NCBI GenBank assembly: GCA_022575985.1
Contig: JAKSXM010000132.1
Span: 3,658,001-3,722,000 of the forward strand
Direction: 5' to 3'
From: Anagrus nilaparvatae
Taxonomy: Eukaryota > Arthropoda > Insecta > Hymenoptera > Mymaridae
Length of the DNA stretch: 64,000 nt
Shown here: piece after piece, positions 37,100 to 48,115 of the stretch
Position numbering within the stretch: the first letter of the stretch is position 1
Layout: every line of letters begins with the position of its first letter
Made by a program: the position numbers and the translations under genes
Notes under the pieces: model-generated
Database searches by the model: none
What the model was told of the DNA's origin: nothing
Seen by the model: only the letters and a program-made list of their open reading frames with translations

Positions 37100-38340
37100 C
37101 TAGCTTTTGATGAAATAACTGCCTTCCTTGATGGTAAAAAAAATATACTCGACCCACTGCAAACTGGATTTAGACACTTCAGTAGCGCTGAAACTACCTC
37201 TCTAAAACTTACAGACGATATATTAGACTTTGTGTAAGTAATAGACTCATCTCTTTATTGCTTCAGTTTGATTTTAGCAAGGAACTTGACACCATCTCAC
37301 CTACCTACTAAATTACTTAAAAAGTTATTGACTCTGGGTTTTTCCAAGATTATTGGAAATGGGTATTTCCAAGGCCTTACTATTGATTAAATCCTATCTT
37401 CAGAACTGACAGCTGCAGGTAACATCTAAATCATCTGTCTCTGAACCTCTTGACATCAATCTCGGGATCCCTCGGGGATTGGTATTAGGGCCGCTGTTTT
37501 TCTGCTTATAAATCAACGATATCAATGAATCCCATCTACCACCTAGTGTGCTACATTTACTTTATGCTGATGATCTTCAGACTTACATCCAGGCCCCTCC
37601 TGAAGAAATGTCAAATTCTATTTATACAATGTCACTTATAGCAAAATATTTCTGATTGGGACAGTACCTTTCTCCGCTTGAATCAGGACAAAACTAAAGC
37701 CATCTTTTTTGGCTCTAGCAAGCTTATAAATCGAATCAAAAATCAAAATTATCCTACCATTAATCAATTTTGTTAAATTTTGTCTCCCTTTGTAAATGAG
37801 GTTAAGAGCTTAGGGGTAATATTGAACCCAAAATTATTATGGGAACCTCATATATCTATTGAGAAAAAAATTAATCGTGTACTTTATACACTCAGATTTA
37901 TACAAAATTTTACTAATGAAGCGCTGCGTACGAAATTAGTACAATCTTTGGTAATGCACATCTTGATTACTGTAGTACAGTTTATTTTGATGCAGGCAAT
38001 AAATCGAAAGTTCATCTTCAAAGACTTTGTAATTCAGAGATACCTTAAATCTTTTGGATTCGCAAAGACTCCAAAGTATAACTCCCTTTAGGAAAAAACT
38101 AGGCTGGCACACGAAGAAAATATTTTACAGCCATAATTCTTAAAAAAGTACTACGACTTAATCAACTTAATTACTTAACGCACTTTTTTTCAAAGCAAAT
38201 TCCTAAAAGCAGTGCAAGGGGTGAACGAATATTTAAGGAGCAATCCCTTCCCAAAACTAAAAATTTTGATCCTTCCACCTTCATTTTTACGAAGAGGCTT
38301 TTTGAACCTAGAACCACTAGTTTACTTTTAAATAAATTTA
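37100..38340 (+). pseudogene. degenerate CR1-like LINE reverse transcriptase
   Basis: Read across several frames, this gives the ordered conserved blocks of a non-LTR reverse transcriptase: LQTGFRHFSSAET (about 37160), FDFSK (about 37270), a GIPRGLVLGPLFF block (about 37460-37500), then LLYADDLQTYIQ (about 37555-37590) with the catalytic Asp pair retained. FVNEVKSLGVILNPKLLWEP and an HLDYC-like thumb/connection segment follow. Stops and frameshifts break every block; the longest intact run is 103 codons (37780-38091). The endonuclease part is missing, so the copy is 5' truncated and dead. The clade call is from motif flavour only. Confidence 0.8.
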
Positions 38341-38834
38341 GATTATTAAATTATTTTCTAAATACCGCTGTCAGTTGCAAATGCACATTTACAATTTATA
38401 CTCTTTTTTACTGTAAACCTTTGAAGTCCTGTAAACGAAATCACTGAGTTTGGTCAGTAAACTACTTTCACTCCCCCTTTTCCCCTACTCTTGGCTCAAA
38501 AAGAACAATTTTTAATTCGCTGTCAAAATTAATTTTTTTTTTTAAATATATTTTATAGGTCTATTATTTTATAGTTACGTTCTAAAAAAAGATAGGAGTC
38601 GAAAAATTTTGGAAACGTTTAATTCTAGACAAAATTTTGCGGATAATAAAAGAGCCATTTTTTCAAAAATTTTAAGTTAATCAAATTAATTAACTACACT
38701 GTAAAAAGTAACTTCCTTATATTAACAAAAAAATTAGAGCATTTTCGAAAATTTAGTAAATTTTCAAAAAAATTTGTAAATATTCGATAAAAATCGTAAA
38801 TTTACTAAATTTTGTACATTAACTCGATTTTTTT

Positions 38835-39050
38835 GGTTCCTCAAAGAGGAACCATTGTGTTAGGTCAAAATTTGATTTTCTATTTTTTGGCATATAAGCA
38901 CGTTTTGGGTCCCCAGGAAGCTAAAAAACCGGTTTTTAAAAAAAGTCTGTATGTGTGTGTGTGTGTGTACGTACGTATGTATGTAATCGGTGATATTTCA
39001 CAAACATTATGGAATTAAGACCTAATTTTTTTTTCAAAAATTTTTTCACC
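38835..39050 (+). repeat. GGTTCCTC repeat, copy 1
   Basis: Begins with a hairpin GGTTCCTCAAAGAGGAACC, followed by ATTGTGTTAGGTCAAAATTT, a CCCAGGAAGCTAAAAAACC phrase, a (TG)n run, GTATGTATGTAATCGG and TTTCACAAACATTATGG. It is then followed by the GTACTT repeats. Copies 2 and 3 have the same order. Confidence 0.75.
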
Positions 39051-39349
39051 AAAAAAGCTCGAGGTACTTTTTTTTTTTGATTTCGATGTAATACCTAATT
39101 TATTTCCATGAAAGTACTTATATTTGAAAGTATGGTTTTTACATGATATCTCGAATCGGATACTTAATTTTCTGAAAATTTTTTTCTAAAATTTTTTTCA
39201 CAAAAAAATACAAAAAATACTAATTTTTTTTTTCTTTTTGGACGTAGTACCTAATTTATTTCCATGGAAGTACTAGTTTTAAGAACCTTGTTTATTGTTA
39301 TTTTTTGGATCTGATACTTAATTTTTTCAAATTTTTTTTGTCAAAATTA
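39050..39349 (+). repeat. ~130 bp tandem repeats (GTACCTAATTTATTTCCATG family)
   Basis: Two units with phrases GTAATACCTAATTTATTTCC, GAAAGTACTTATATTTGAAA, and the variant GTAGTACCTAATTTATTTCC with GGAAGTACTAGTTTTAAGAA. Related to 36120-36720 in the opposite orientation. Confidence 0.65.
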
Positions 39350-39361
39350 AAAAAATAGAAA

Positions 39362-40465
39362 TATCAATTTGAATATTGTCATCGCCCATGATTTACAAAT
39401 ATTTATAAAAGGATTGAGTTTTTATTGACCAATACTGGGCATAAATGAAACAAATTAGTTGTTTGTCATAAAAAAGATGTTATTATTAGACGTTTCGCCT
39501 ATTTAGTTTATAGGCCTTATCAATAATGTCTAAAAAAATATACAAAAAAATTAATCAATACATTTGATACATAAAAATAAAAAATGAAAAAATACCTATA
39601 ATAATTTTATATAAACATGATAATAAAATGAGAAGTCAATCTTATTATTAAAAATTTAAATAAAAAGTTTAAAAAAATGTTTATAACAATAATTTAACAC
39701 ATAACAAAAAACATGAAAATAACTAGAGTTTATGGTGCCAAGAAAATGTATTGAAAAAGTACGATATTGAAACTTTAAATGATGATTTTTGAGTTAAATT
39801 TGTTGAAACTATTGTAGAGGGAGTTGTTGATTGAGGGTATTGATGGTATGGATGTAAGATGGGTTTAGGTTATCAGTATCTTCTTTTTTATTTATTGTAG
39901 GGTGGGCAAGTTGGATGTGTAGACTTTCTGATACTTTACGTTTACCCCATGTAGCTTCTTCATCGAGCACCTGTGGTTTATCAAAATTAAAAGTATGTCT
40001 ATTTAGGTTGCAATGAGTTGCAATAACTGATGTTTTAACTCTCTGGTGTTCGTCGAGTCTCATATAAAGAGATCTTTTGGATTCACCTATATATATGCTG
40101 TCACAGTCGTTGCAAGTTAGTTTGTATACAATACCAGTTTTGTTTTGTATGCTGTCAATCTTGCCTTTTCTGATGATTTTTGTCATGTCCTTGTTGAGTT
40201 GCGGAATAACATGAAATGTGTTGTCATCAATAATTTCTTTAATTTTTTGATATAATCCAAATCTAAATGGGATTTTGATGAGTATTTTGTCTCTGTAATT
40301 ATTATTAATTGGAATATTGTTCCTAGTAATGTTATAATTGCAATTCTTTAATAGATTCTACCTCTTATTAATGAATTTATTGACAAAATGCATGGGATAT
40401 TTATTAGCTATTAAGATGTCCTTCACAATCTTGATGTTGTTATTGTGGTAAGCTTTGTCAGACAG
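39362..40465 (-). mobile_element. 5'-truncated Penelope-like element, copy 1 (1.1 kb)
   Basis: Flanked by an exact 12 bp duplication, AAAAAATAGAAA (39350-39361 and 40466-40477), inside the GTACTT repeat array. It contains the GIY-YIG end of a Penelope-type ORF on the minus strand and, near 39500, the tail phrase GACGTTTCGCCTATTTAG. Only the last part of the element is present, as expected for target-primed insertion that stopped early. Confidence 0.8.
39809..40456 (-). pseudogene. Penelope-like polyprotein fragment with GIY-YIG endonuclease domain
   Basis: From about 40456 the minus strand reads through DKAYHNNNIKIVKDIL, NKYPMHFVNKFINKR, one stop, then DNTFHVIPQLNKDMTKI and the GIY-YIG block GIVYKLTCNDCDSIYIGES, followed by KRSLYMRLDEHQRV and the C-terminal motif DEEATWGKRKVSESLHIQ, to a stop at 39809. 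The GIY-YIG nuclease of Penelope elements nicks target DNA before reverse transcription. The Gly-Ile-Val-Tyr and Tyr-Ile-Gly pair, the Cys pair, the Arg and the Glu are all visible. The reverse transcriptase is missing and there is at least one stop (about 40360), so the copy is dead. Confidence 0.85.
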
Positions 40466-40479
40466 AAAAAATAGAAAAA

Positions 40480-40935
40480 AATAGAAAAATAAAAAAAAAT
40501 GCAATATTTTTTTTTTTTTTTGGTGTAATACCTCATTTAATTCTATGAAAGTACTAATATCTGAAAATATTGTAACTAGTGATATTTCAAAACCATTATC
40601 GAATTAATTTTTTTTTCAAAAATTTTTTCACCAAAAAAGCTCGAGGTACTTTTTTAATTTGGATGTAATACCTCATTTATTTCCACGAAAGTACTTATAT
40701 TTATAAGTATGGTTTTTAATCTATATCTTGAATCGGATACTTAATTTTTTGAAAATTTTGTCCCAAAATTTTTTTCATGAAAAAATACAAAAAAAAACTA
40801 ATTTTTTTTTTTTTTGGACGTAGTACCTAATTTATTTCCATGAAAGTACTAGTTTTAAGAACCTCTCGTTTATAGTAATTTTTTGGATCTGATACTTAAT
40901 TTTAAATACAAACGCTTGCTTATTTCATTCTTATT
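40480..40935 (+). repeat. ~130 bp tandem repeats (GTACTT family), continued
   Basis: Resumes the array interrupted by the Penelope-like insertion, with the same phrases: AATACCTCATTTAATTC, GAAAGTACTTATATTT and GTAGTACCTAATTTATTTCC. Confidence 0.65.
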
Positions 40936-40937
40936 TT

Positions 40938-41040
40938 GGTTCCTCAATGAGGAACCATTGTGATAGGTCAAATTTCGATTTTTGGGTATATAAGCACGTT
41001 TTGAGACCCCAGGAAGCTAAAAAACCAGTTTTTAAAAAAA

Positions 41041-41093
<53 letters not shown>

Positions 41094-41149
41094 TGTGTGT
41101 GTGCGTGTGTGTGTAACCGGTAAAATTTCACAACCATTATGGAATTAAA
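40938..41149 (+). repeat. GGTTCCTC repeat, copy 2, with a long (TG)n
   Basis: Same order as copy 1, with a (TG)n tract of about 35 units at 41043-41115. The minus-strand open frame 40931-41137 (poly His-Thr) is produced by this microsatellite. Confidence 0.75.
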
Positions 41150-41340
41150 AGTAAAAATAATATTTTATTGACCAGAATTGGAGCTGAACTTAATTTTTTA
41201 TTGTTTCAAATTATAATAAATAAAACAATACAAATTATTTTGATGTGTAACAAGTTTTTTATTTCACAATATTTCACCAACAAATCCGTTGGCCTCTTCA
41301 GGTGATCTGAATACAAAAATTATATAATTTTTTCTTAATT
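41150..41340 (-). mobile_element. short tail fragment of a Penelope-like or similar retroelement
   Basis: About 190 bp interrupts the phrase TTATGGAATTAAGACCTAAT found intact in the other two GGTTCCTC copies. It carries TATTTTATTGACCAGAATTG and AACAAATCCGTTGGCCTC. These resemble the tail of the 39.4 kb element (TTTATTGACCAATACTGGGC) and the 'colour-of-flank' wording common near Penelope ends. No coding part. Confidence 0.45.
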
Positions 41341-41396
41341 ACTAAGTAATTTTTTTTTCAAAAATATTTTCATCAAAAAATCTCAAACTACTTTTT

Positions 41397-41508
41397 GGTT
41401 CCTCAAGAGGAACCATTGTGTTAGGTCAAAATTTGATTTTCTATTTTTTGGCATATAAGCACGTTTTGGGACCCCAGGAAGCTAAAAAACCGGTTTTTAA
41501 AAAAAGTC

Positions 41509-41540
<32 letters not shown>

Positions 41541-41600
41541 AGTGTGTGTATGTATGTAACCGGTGAAATTTCACAACCATTATGGAATTAAGACCTAATT
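41397..41600 (+). repeat. GGTTCCTC repeat, copy 3
   Basis: Very close to copy 1 (hairpin GGTTCCTCAAGAGGAACC, TTAGGTCAAAATTTG, (TG)n, ACCGGTGAAATTTCAC), and followed by the same GTACTT repeat phrases. Confidence 0.75.
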
Positions 41601-41709
41601 TTTTTTTCAAAAATTTTTTTATCAAATAAGCTCGAGGTACTTTTTTTTTTTTTAATTTGGATGTATTACCTCATTTATTTCCACGAAAGTACTTATATTT
41701 GAAAGTATG

Positions 41710-42795
41710 CACACAAAAAAATCCCGTGCGGCGTCAGCCCGAAGCTGGGTTGCTGCTCCATAGATTGCAATGCTTTTGTTGCATGTTATTTCAGACTTCG
41801 TGCACCTTCGTACCGTGAGGAAAATGCACGATATTTCCGTGCTGCCTGAGCCCGGAATATTAAAGAGGTAACGCGCATGATCATACGAGAGCACGGTAGT
41901 ATAATATACCGTGTAATAAAAAATAAACATAGTATTTTGCCGGCACGCACGTTGTAATAATATTTATTGGTTATATAAAATTATAAAAAAAGTGAACAAA
42001 TAAAAGTTTTATTTAATATATTAACATTAAATTATTAATAAATTATTAATATTAAGATGTATTCTTTTAATTATTTTTTTAAATTACTTCAAAGCTTGTA
42101 GTTTTACTTATTTTTCAATAAAAAATTGTTCAATCAACATATGATTAAATATTATTTTTAAATGATCCTAAACTAACCATAAATAAAATTTTACTTTCAG
42201 ACAAATTGTTTAAAAAATCAAGGCTTGAAATCCATCTTTTTTAATTCCCAAAATTAAGGTACAAAATTATATATTAAAGCATTGCTTATTAAAATCCTCT
42301 TTGATTAAAATTGATAAATACAGATTTTTTGATTTTTTGTTGAAAAATTGAATGTTTTTTAAATAGTAATTTACAGGATGGTAATTTATCTGAATTGCTA
42401 TACCCGTTTCAAAATTGTATTTATATTTTTTATATAATAAAATTTACCTTTATAATAAATTATATATATACATATATGATATAATATTGTACATATATTA
42501 TATTTCTTTTTTAGGTTATACGCGCTCTTTTTGTACTTTAAATTTAATAAAATAAGACTTTTTATCAATTTTAAATTCGTGTAATATAAAAATATTAATT
42601 AATAGCGCGCATTATAAAAATCAAAATAATTTGACTTTATAACATTACCGTCATTTTACACGAATTAACTCGGTATTATTTTCTAAATCTTTCTGGGCGT
42701 CAGCAGCCCGGAAATAATTGAGGAGCTGCACGATAATCGTTGGTAGTATACATCACAGGGGCCCGGGCTCAAGGAATACAGGATTTTTTTGTGTG
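41710..42795. mobile_element. 1.09 kb TIR element with CACACAAAAAAATCC ends
   Basis: Starts CACACAAAAAAATCCCGT and ends CAGGATTTTTTTGTGTG. It interrupts the repeat phrase GAAAGTATGGTTTTTAC and leaves TG on both sides, so the target duplication appears to be 2 bp. Both subterminal regions are GC-richer (CGGCGTCAGCCCG at the left; GCGTCAGCAGCCCGG and CCCGGGCTC at the right), around an A/T-rich centre without a credible gene. Superfamily not assigned. Confidence 0.65.
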
Positions 42796-43470
42796 TGGTT
42801 TTTACTCGATATCTCGAATCTGATACTTAATTTTCTGAAAATTTTTTTTATAAAATTTTTTTCACAAAAAAATACAAAAAATACCAATTTTTTTTTTCTT
42901 TTTGGACGAAGTACCTAATTTATTTCCATGGAAGTACTAGTTTTAAGAACCTCGTTTACAGTAATTTTTTGGAACTGATACTGAATTTTTTCAAAATTTT
43001 TTTCTCAAAATTAAAAAAAAAGAAAAATAAAAAAAATTGCAATATTTAATTTTTTTTTTGGTGTAATACCTCATTTAATTCTATGAAAGTACTAATATTT
43101 TAAAATATTGTAACCATTGATATTTCAAAACAATTATCGAATGAATACCTAACTTTTTTTTCCAAAAATTTGTTTATTAAAAAAATCTCAAAATACTTTT
43201 TTTTTTTTAATTTGGATGTAATACCTCATTCATTTCCATGAAAGTACTTATACTTGAAAGTATGGTTTTTACTTGATATCTTGAATCTGATAATTAATTT
43301 TTTGAAAATTTTTTTCTCCAAAATCTTCGTCACAAAAAAATACATAAAACACCAAATTTTTTTTTCGTTTTGGACATATCTAATTTATTTTAATGAGAGT
43401 ACAAGTTTTAGAAATTTAGTTTATAGTAATTTTTTGTATCCGATCACAATTTTTTTTTTTTTATTTTGAT
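42796..43470 (+). repeat. ~130 bp tandem repeats (GTACTT family), last block
   Basis: Three or four units. Frames at 42718-42918 and 43254-43469 translate the same repeat unit twice (both contain FLLDI..LI.NFLKIFF), which shows the periodicity and not a gene. Confidence 0.65.
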
Positions 43471-44240
43471 ATAAATTATAACACACAAGAAAGAATGATG
43501 GAAATCTTGCCTCTTTTTGACTTCCTCGGATTATTTTGTTCGTTGCTATGTTTATTTATGTATGCAGCTTAATGAAATTATAAACAAAAATAAACAGCCT
43601 AAAAATATTAAATGGTTATGTTTGCATTTTAAAATTAAGATTTAAAAGTTATATTGGCATTTTTTAAAGAATCAAACAATTTAAAAATCTTGAAGCAATT
43701 AATGTGGTTATTTTTTTTATTACAAAATATTATTATTATTATTATTATTATTATTATCGTTGTTGCGGAAGATTGGTCAAATGCAAGAAGTACACTGAGA
43801 AAATAAATTATAAGAAATTATTATAAATTCTGGTAAAAACTCCTATCTTTTTATAATAATTGAGAGAATATTTGTAATTTTCGCATCGTTACCAACCATT
43901 TCTTTGACAAAACAAAAAAATCATGTTACCCAATATTTTAATTATTAAGGGATTATATATTGGAATTATATATTCTAATAAAATAAAATTTTATAAAAAA
44001 AAATAAAATTATCTTTTTTAACATTTGTCTCTTGTTAATTATGCAAAAATGATTTAAAATCCATTAACGCCGGTGCGACCAATCCATGGACGCTAGAATT
44101 TTCACTTTAATAACAAAATGATCTTAATAATCTACTTTACCAGCTACCAAAAACGAAAAATGTATGTATAATTGCCTGGTTGTAATCAATAATATTTGTT
44201 GTAAATTAAGATTACAGCCCATTATTTGAGGAACCTCAGT
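43471..44240. other. A/T-rich sequence with an (ATT)n tract
   Basis: (ATT)n at about 43729-43757; otherwise nothing recognised. Confidence 0.5.
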
Positions 44241-44963
44241 GCCAGCTAGTTGGCAGGGTATTTTGTGAATTCACAAGAAAAATTTATAATTTACCATTTT
44301 TTTCTCGAAAATTTACAAAAAATATTTGTTAATTTACGAAAAATAGTTGTGAATTTACAACTTTTTTCGTAAATTCACAAAAAAAAATCGAGAATTTTCG
44401 AATTTTTCGTTAATGTACAAAATTTAGTAAATTTACGATTTTTATCGAATATTTACAATTTTTTTTGAAAATTTACTAATTTTTCGAAAATGCTCTAATT
44501 TTTTTTTTAAAATAAGGAAGTTACTTTTTACAGTGTATATTAAATTATAAAAAAGTCGACTATTATAAAGTAAAAAATTATATAATTTTAAAAATTAAAA
44601 AGATATACAATGGCTGAATTGCGAATAAAAAAATTTCTGCACAATAAATAAAGGGTAAACTGTACTTATTCTTAAATTATATAAATCTTGAAAGAAATAA
44701 ATAGGATTTTTTAGTCCGCGATATGAATAATTATTGTAAAAAATAATGTCTTCAATTTTCATACACCTAATTTAAAAAAAAAAAAAAAATTTATAACTAA
44801 AAATAAATTTTTATAAATTTTGCTCATAAAATCATATTTTAATTTTAAAAATTAAACAGAATCAAAAAAAAAGTTCTGAATTAACCCAGCTGTCAAGGAA
44901 GCTAAGTTTCAAATCCGGGACGGATCCGTATATTAATTTTATAATCCGTACGGATCCGTATTA

Positions 44964-46249
44964 CGGATAATAAACTGATCAGTATGTCACGCTTTTTTTC
45001 ATCAGTAACTGATTACGCATTCGCACAAGTGCAGGTTATAATATTTTTTTAATTTAGTTTTGTTTTTATAAGGTTATGAAATTTGCTTTATAATTAGAAA
45101 ATAATTAGTATCTTATTAAAGAAAATAAATACTTTTTTACACCAACGTATTTTCCAAATTTTCCAAATTTTCCAAGAAAGGAACTTTCAACATTACCGGG
45201 GGATTTTTGAGGTTGAGAAAGGCGCTTATATTGATAAAAATTTTCAATTTTTCACCCGGACGCATTTTCCAATTTTCCAAGATGGCGAACCAAAAACAAA
45301 ATTCAACATTATCTGCGGTCTTTAGCGGTTAAGAAAAACGTTTATATTGATGATGATTTTCACTTTTTTACCTTAACGTATTTTCTGATTTTCCAAGATG
45401 GCGGAAGGAAAAATATGAAAAAAAAGAAGTTTCTAAAATACCCGGGGGTTTTGGAGATGGAGAAAAATGGTTTTATGACTGAAAATTTTCATTTTTTCAC
45501 CCCTAAAATATTTTCCGATTTTCCAGTATGGCGGACCGAAAAACATGAAAAAAGGAGCTTTCTACATTTCCTGGTTGTTTTCGAGGTTGAGATTAGCGGT
45601 TTTATTAATGAAAATTTTCTTTTTTTCATTACAACATATTTTTCCAAGATAAAATTATAGATAAAACTTAATTTTTTCATGTTTTTTCTTCCGCCATCTT
45701 GGGAAATTGGAAAACATATTGGTGTGAAAATATGAAAATTTTCATCCCGTAAAAACGTCAAATACTTAAATTAATGTAGAAACTTCCGTTTTTCATGTTT
45801 TTTTTACCACTATCTTGGAAAATCGGAAAATATGTTGGGATGAAAAAATGAATTTTTTATTCATGAAAACATTTTTCTCAATCTCCAAAACCTGCGGGAA
45901 ATGTATTTTTTTTTCATATTTTTCCTTCCGCCATCTTGGAAAATCAGAAAATACGTTAAGGTGAAAAATTGAAAATTTTTATCAATATAAACGCCTTTCT
46001 CAACCTCGAAAATCCCCTGGTAATGTTGAAAGTTCCTTTCTTGGAAAATACGTTAGTGTGAAAAATTGAAAATTTTATAAAAAAGTATTTATTTTCTTTG
46101 ATAAGATACTTATTATTTTCTAATTATAAAGCAAAATTCATAACCTTATAAAAACAAAACTAAAATAAAAAAATTTTATAACCACTTATGCGCATGCGTA
46201 ATCAGTTACTGATGAAAATAGCGTGACATACTGATCAGTTTATTATCCG
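44964..46249. mobile_element. 1.29 kb foldback element with CCAAGATGGCGG motifs
   Basis: The arms pair along almost their whole length around a centre near 45607: CGGATAATAAACTGATCAG at 44964 pairs with its complement ending at 46249, and GGAACTTTCAACATTACC near 45180 pairs with the complement near 46030. The interior consists of ~110-120 bp units, each with TTTTCCAAGATGGCGG or its complement (45277, 45393, 45521, 45691, 45928). Open frames at 45415-45660 and 45489-45761 lie on opposite strands of the same repeat and are not genes. Confidence 0.75.
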
Positions 46250-46424
46250 TTTGGCAGATAAGTCTCGGACCCCCAAGTAAGTTTTACGGATTTCATTTCT
46301 ACATGGGAAGTAATAAAAAAAATATTTTTTATATCTAACACGTTTTTTTTTTAAATTTAGTAAATAATTATCAGTAAAAATAAAACATTAAATTATTACT
46401 GATAAGAAAATTTTTTTTTTTAAA

Positions 46425-47472
46425 TTAAAAATGATTAAATTTTGAACATTTGATATTTCGAAATATTATAACTTCATTTTTAACAGAGTTTCTCATAAAA
46501 TATTGATTATTTCTGTCAATTTTAACATAATATTCATAAACATTCTCTGCAGTTACGGTAAATGCATTGGTAATAACACCAATTAATATTCCATTATGTA
46601 TTATAGGTCCACCTTTATCGTACTAAAAAAAAATAATGTTAATTTTAAATCATTTTAAATATGAAGTTGCTTAGCTAACGGAAATAAAATAAACTTAACA
46701 GAACAGAGGCCAGTTAAAAACATCTAACTGGAGTTTCGCTAATAAAATTTTAATAAATATACTTACTGCATTAAATTTTCTGCTCAAGCTTTTAGCAAAT
46801 GAGTAATTATCCCTAAATCCTTGAGGTCTTTTTGTATTTAAAGAAGTTCTCCCGTCACTTTCCAACATAATTTCAGTTTTACGTAAATACATTGGTTCCT
46901 CAAGTGTGTTACCTGCCCATCCTAATCCTTTAAGAATGCATTTATTATAATTAAATGATAGATTTATAATTTCCACTGGCCAAATAGCATTTAAGTTGAT
47001 TTTTTCTGAAAGCTTTTAAAATAATTTAATTTTAATAATAATAAATTCAATAAATAAATTTTATTAATTACTTTTACGACTGCAAGATCATTTTCATGTT
47101 GTCCCAAATAATAATTATTAAAAACAGTGTTATCTGAATTAATTTTAAAACGAAAAATAGTTGCTATTCCATAATGGATCCAAATTTCGTAATTAATTTT
47201 AGCACAATCACGAATTGTTAAAACGTGCTGCAGTGTGATCAGTGTGCCTCCGCATTCGTGAATTCCATTTTCATTGACTATTTGCACAACGTAAAGATAA
47301 TTGTTTTTATCCACTGCTTCACCATCAACAATTGATTCACATAATTGAATAACTAAAATACAGAACATGACATTATTTAAAAAGAAAATTGTTTTGATAA
47401 ATTACGAACTATTATTATACCAGAAAATAAAATTAAAATATACGTTAATAATAAATTTTTTTTTTGAGTCAT
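46425..47472 (-). CDS. secreted serine protease homolog (catalytically dead), 258 aa, 4 exons
   Basis: Exons 47421-47472, 47072-47352, 46767-47012 and 46425-46622 join in frame, with introns of 68, 59 and 144 bp that all follow GT...AG. Residues 1-24 form a signal peptide (Lys pair, then LLLTYILILFS). The activation-site start IVDG is at 25-28 with no clip domain. Residues 49-69 hold HECGGTLITLQHVLT and then IRDC, where a protease has AAHC, so the catalytic His is Asp66. The catalytic Asp is kept (ENDLAVV, Asp106). The GDSGGP block reads YDKGGP, so the catalytic Ser is Lys196. Two of the usual C-terminal disulfides are missing. The S1 fold should survive without activity; such homologs act as cofactors, decoys or venom/haemolymph components in insects. 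The absence of stops suggests selection. The nearest polyadenylation-like AATAAA lies in the neighbouring foldback element. Confidence 0.8.
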
Positions 47473-48115
47473 TTTATAATCAACTTTATAGTACTATTTT
47501 TATTTTAAAATTGACTTCACTCAATAATAAAATTTAAAACAATTTTATTCGATGTTCTTTCTCGTAATATTTAAAACTGACTGATATATTTTAATAGATT
47601 GCTATCATCGTGTAGACAAATTAACTAACGTTTATTGCATCATAAAAAAGTAGAAAGATGTTTTTTTTGTGTTTGTTATATTTAGGCTTCTTTATGTTTA
47701 AGACACAATTACACTCATATGGTACATATACACAGTTAGGTTACTTCACTTGAAATTTCAAACAGAGTATTTAATTTTTAGAATGAAAACTCATATTATC
47801 ACTATGCATCGCCTATCTTAAGAAATAACGGAGCAATTTTTTTCAGATCAAGCATTTACAAGATTTTCATCCCAAGGAATCCATCGGTACGTTTTCTGCG
47901 AGTTTTCCTAAACTAAGCCATCTCATATTTATAATATTTTCTGATAAGATCAAATATATTTTAGTTGGGTTTTTTTTCAAAATGTGGGGAATAAGGCTCT
48001 TTCTACAACCAGAAGATATGATTTTATTTTATGATCATGTTCCCATAAAAAAAGATGCATAGAACTGTAATTTTAAAAGAAGATAATCTTGTCCGTTAAT
48101 ATAATGTTAAATGTA
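47473..48115. other. upstream region of the protease homolog; non-coding
   Basis: A/T-rich. It should contain the promoter of the minus-strand gene, but no distinct core element could be singled out. Confidence 0.45.

Larger units (their letters stand above)
38697..44535. mobile_element. CACTGTAAAAAGTAAC MITE split by ~5.4 kb of insertions
   Basis: Starts CACTGTAAAAAGTAACTTCC and ends with its complement at 44535, flanked by TA on both sides (38695-38696 and 44536-44537). The outer ~135 bp at the left and ~290 bp at the right match the compact copy at 22757-23184. The break falls near 38834, just before a GGTTCCTC repeat, and sequence resumes near 44245. Everything between is later, nested insertion or expansion. 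Confidence 0.7.

Noticed and set aside
40931..41137. 68-codon frame rich in His-Thr
   Set aside because: Produced by the (TG)n microsatellite in a GGTTCCTC repeat.
42718..43469. Two plus-strand frames with similar FLLDI...NFLKIFF segments
   Set aside because: The similarity reflects the ~130 bp tandem repeat, not a gene family.
45415..45761. Overlapping frames of 81 and 90 codons on opposite strands
   Set aside because: Both translate the foldback repeat; inverted symmetry creates open frames on both strands.
46695..47368. The two minus-strand open frames taken as separate genes
   Set aside because: They are exons 2 and 3 of one spliced gene read through into introns; the splice sites restore a single frame with a signal peptide.
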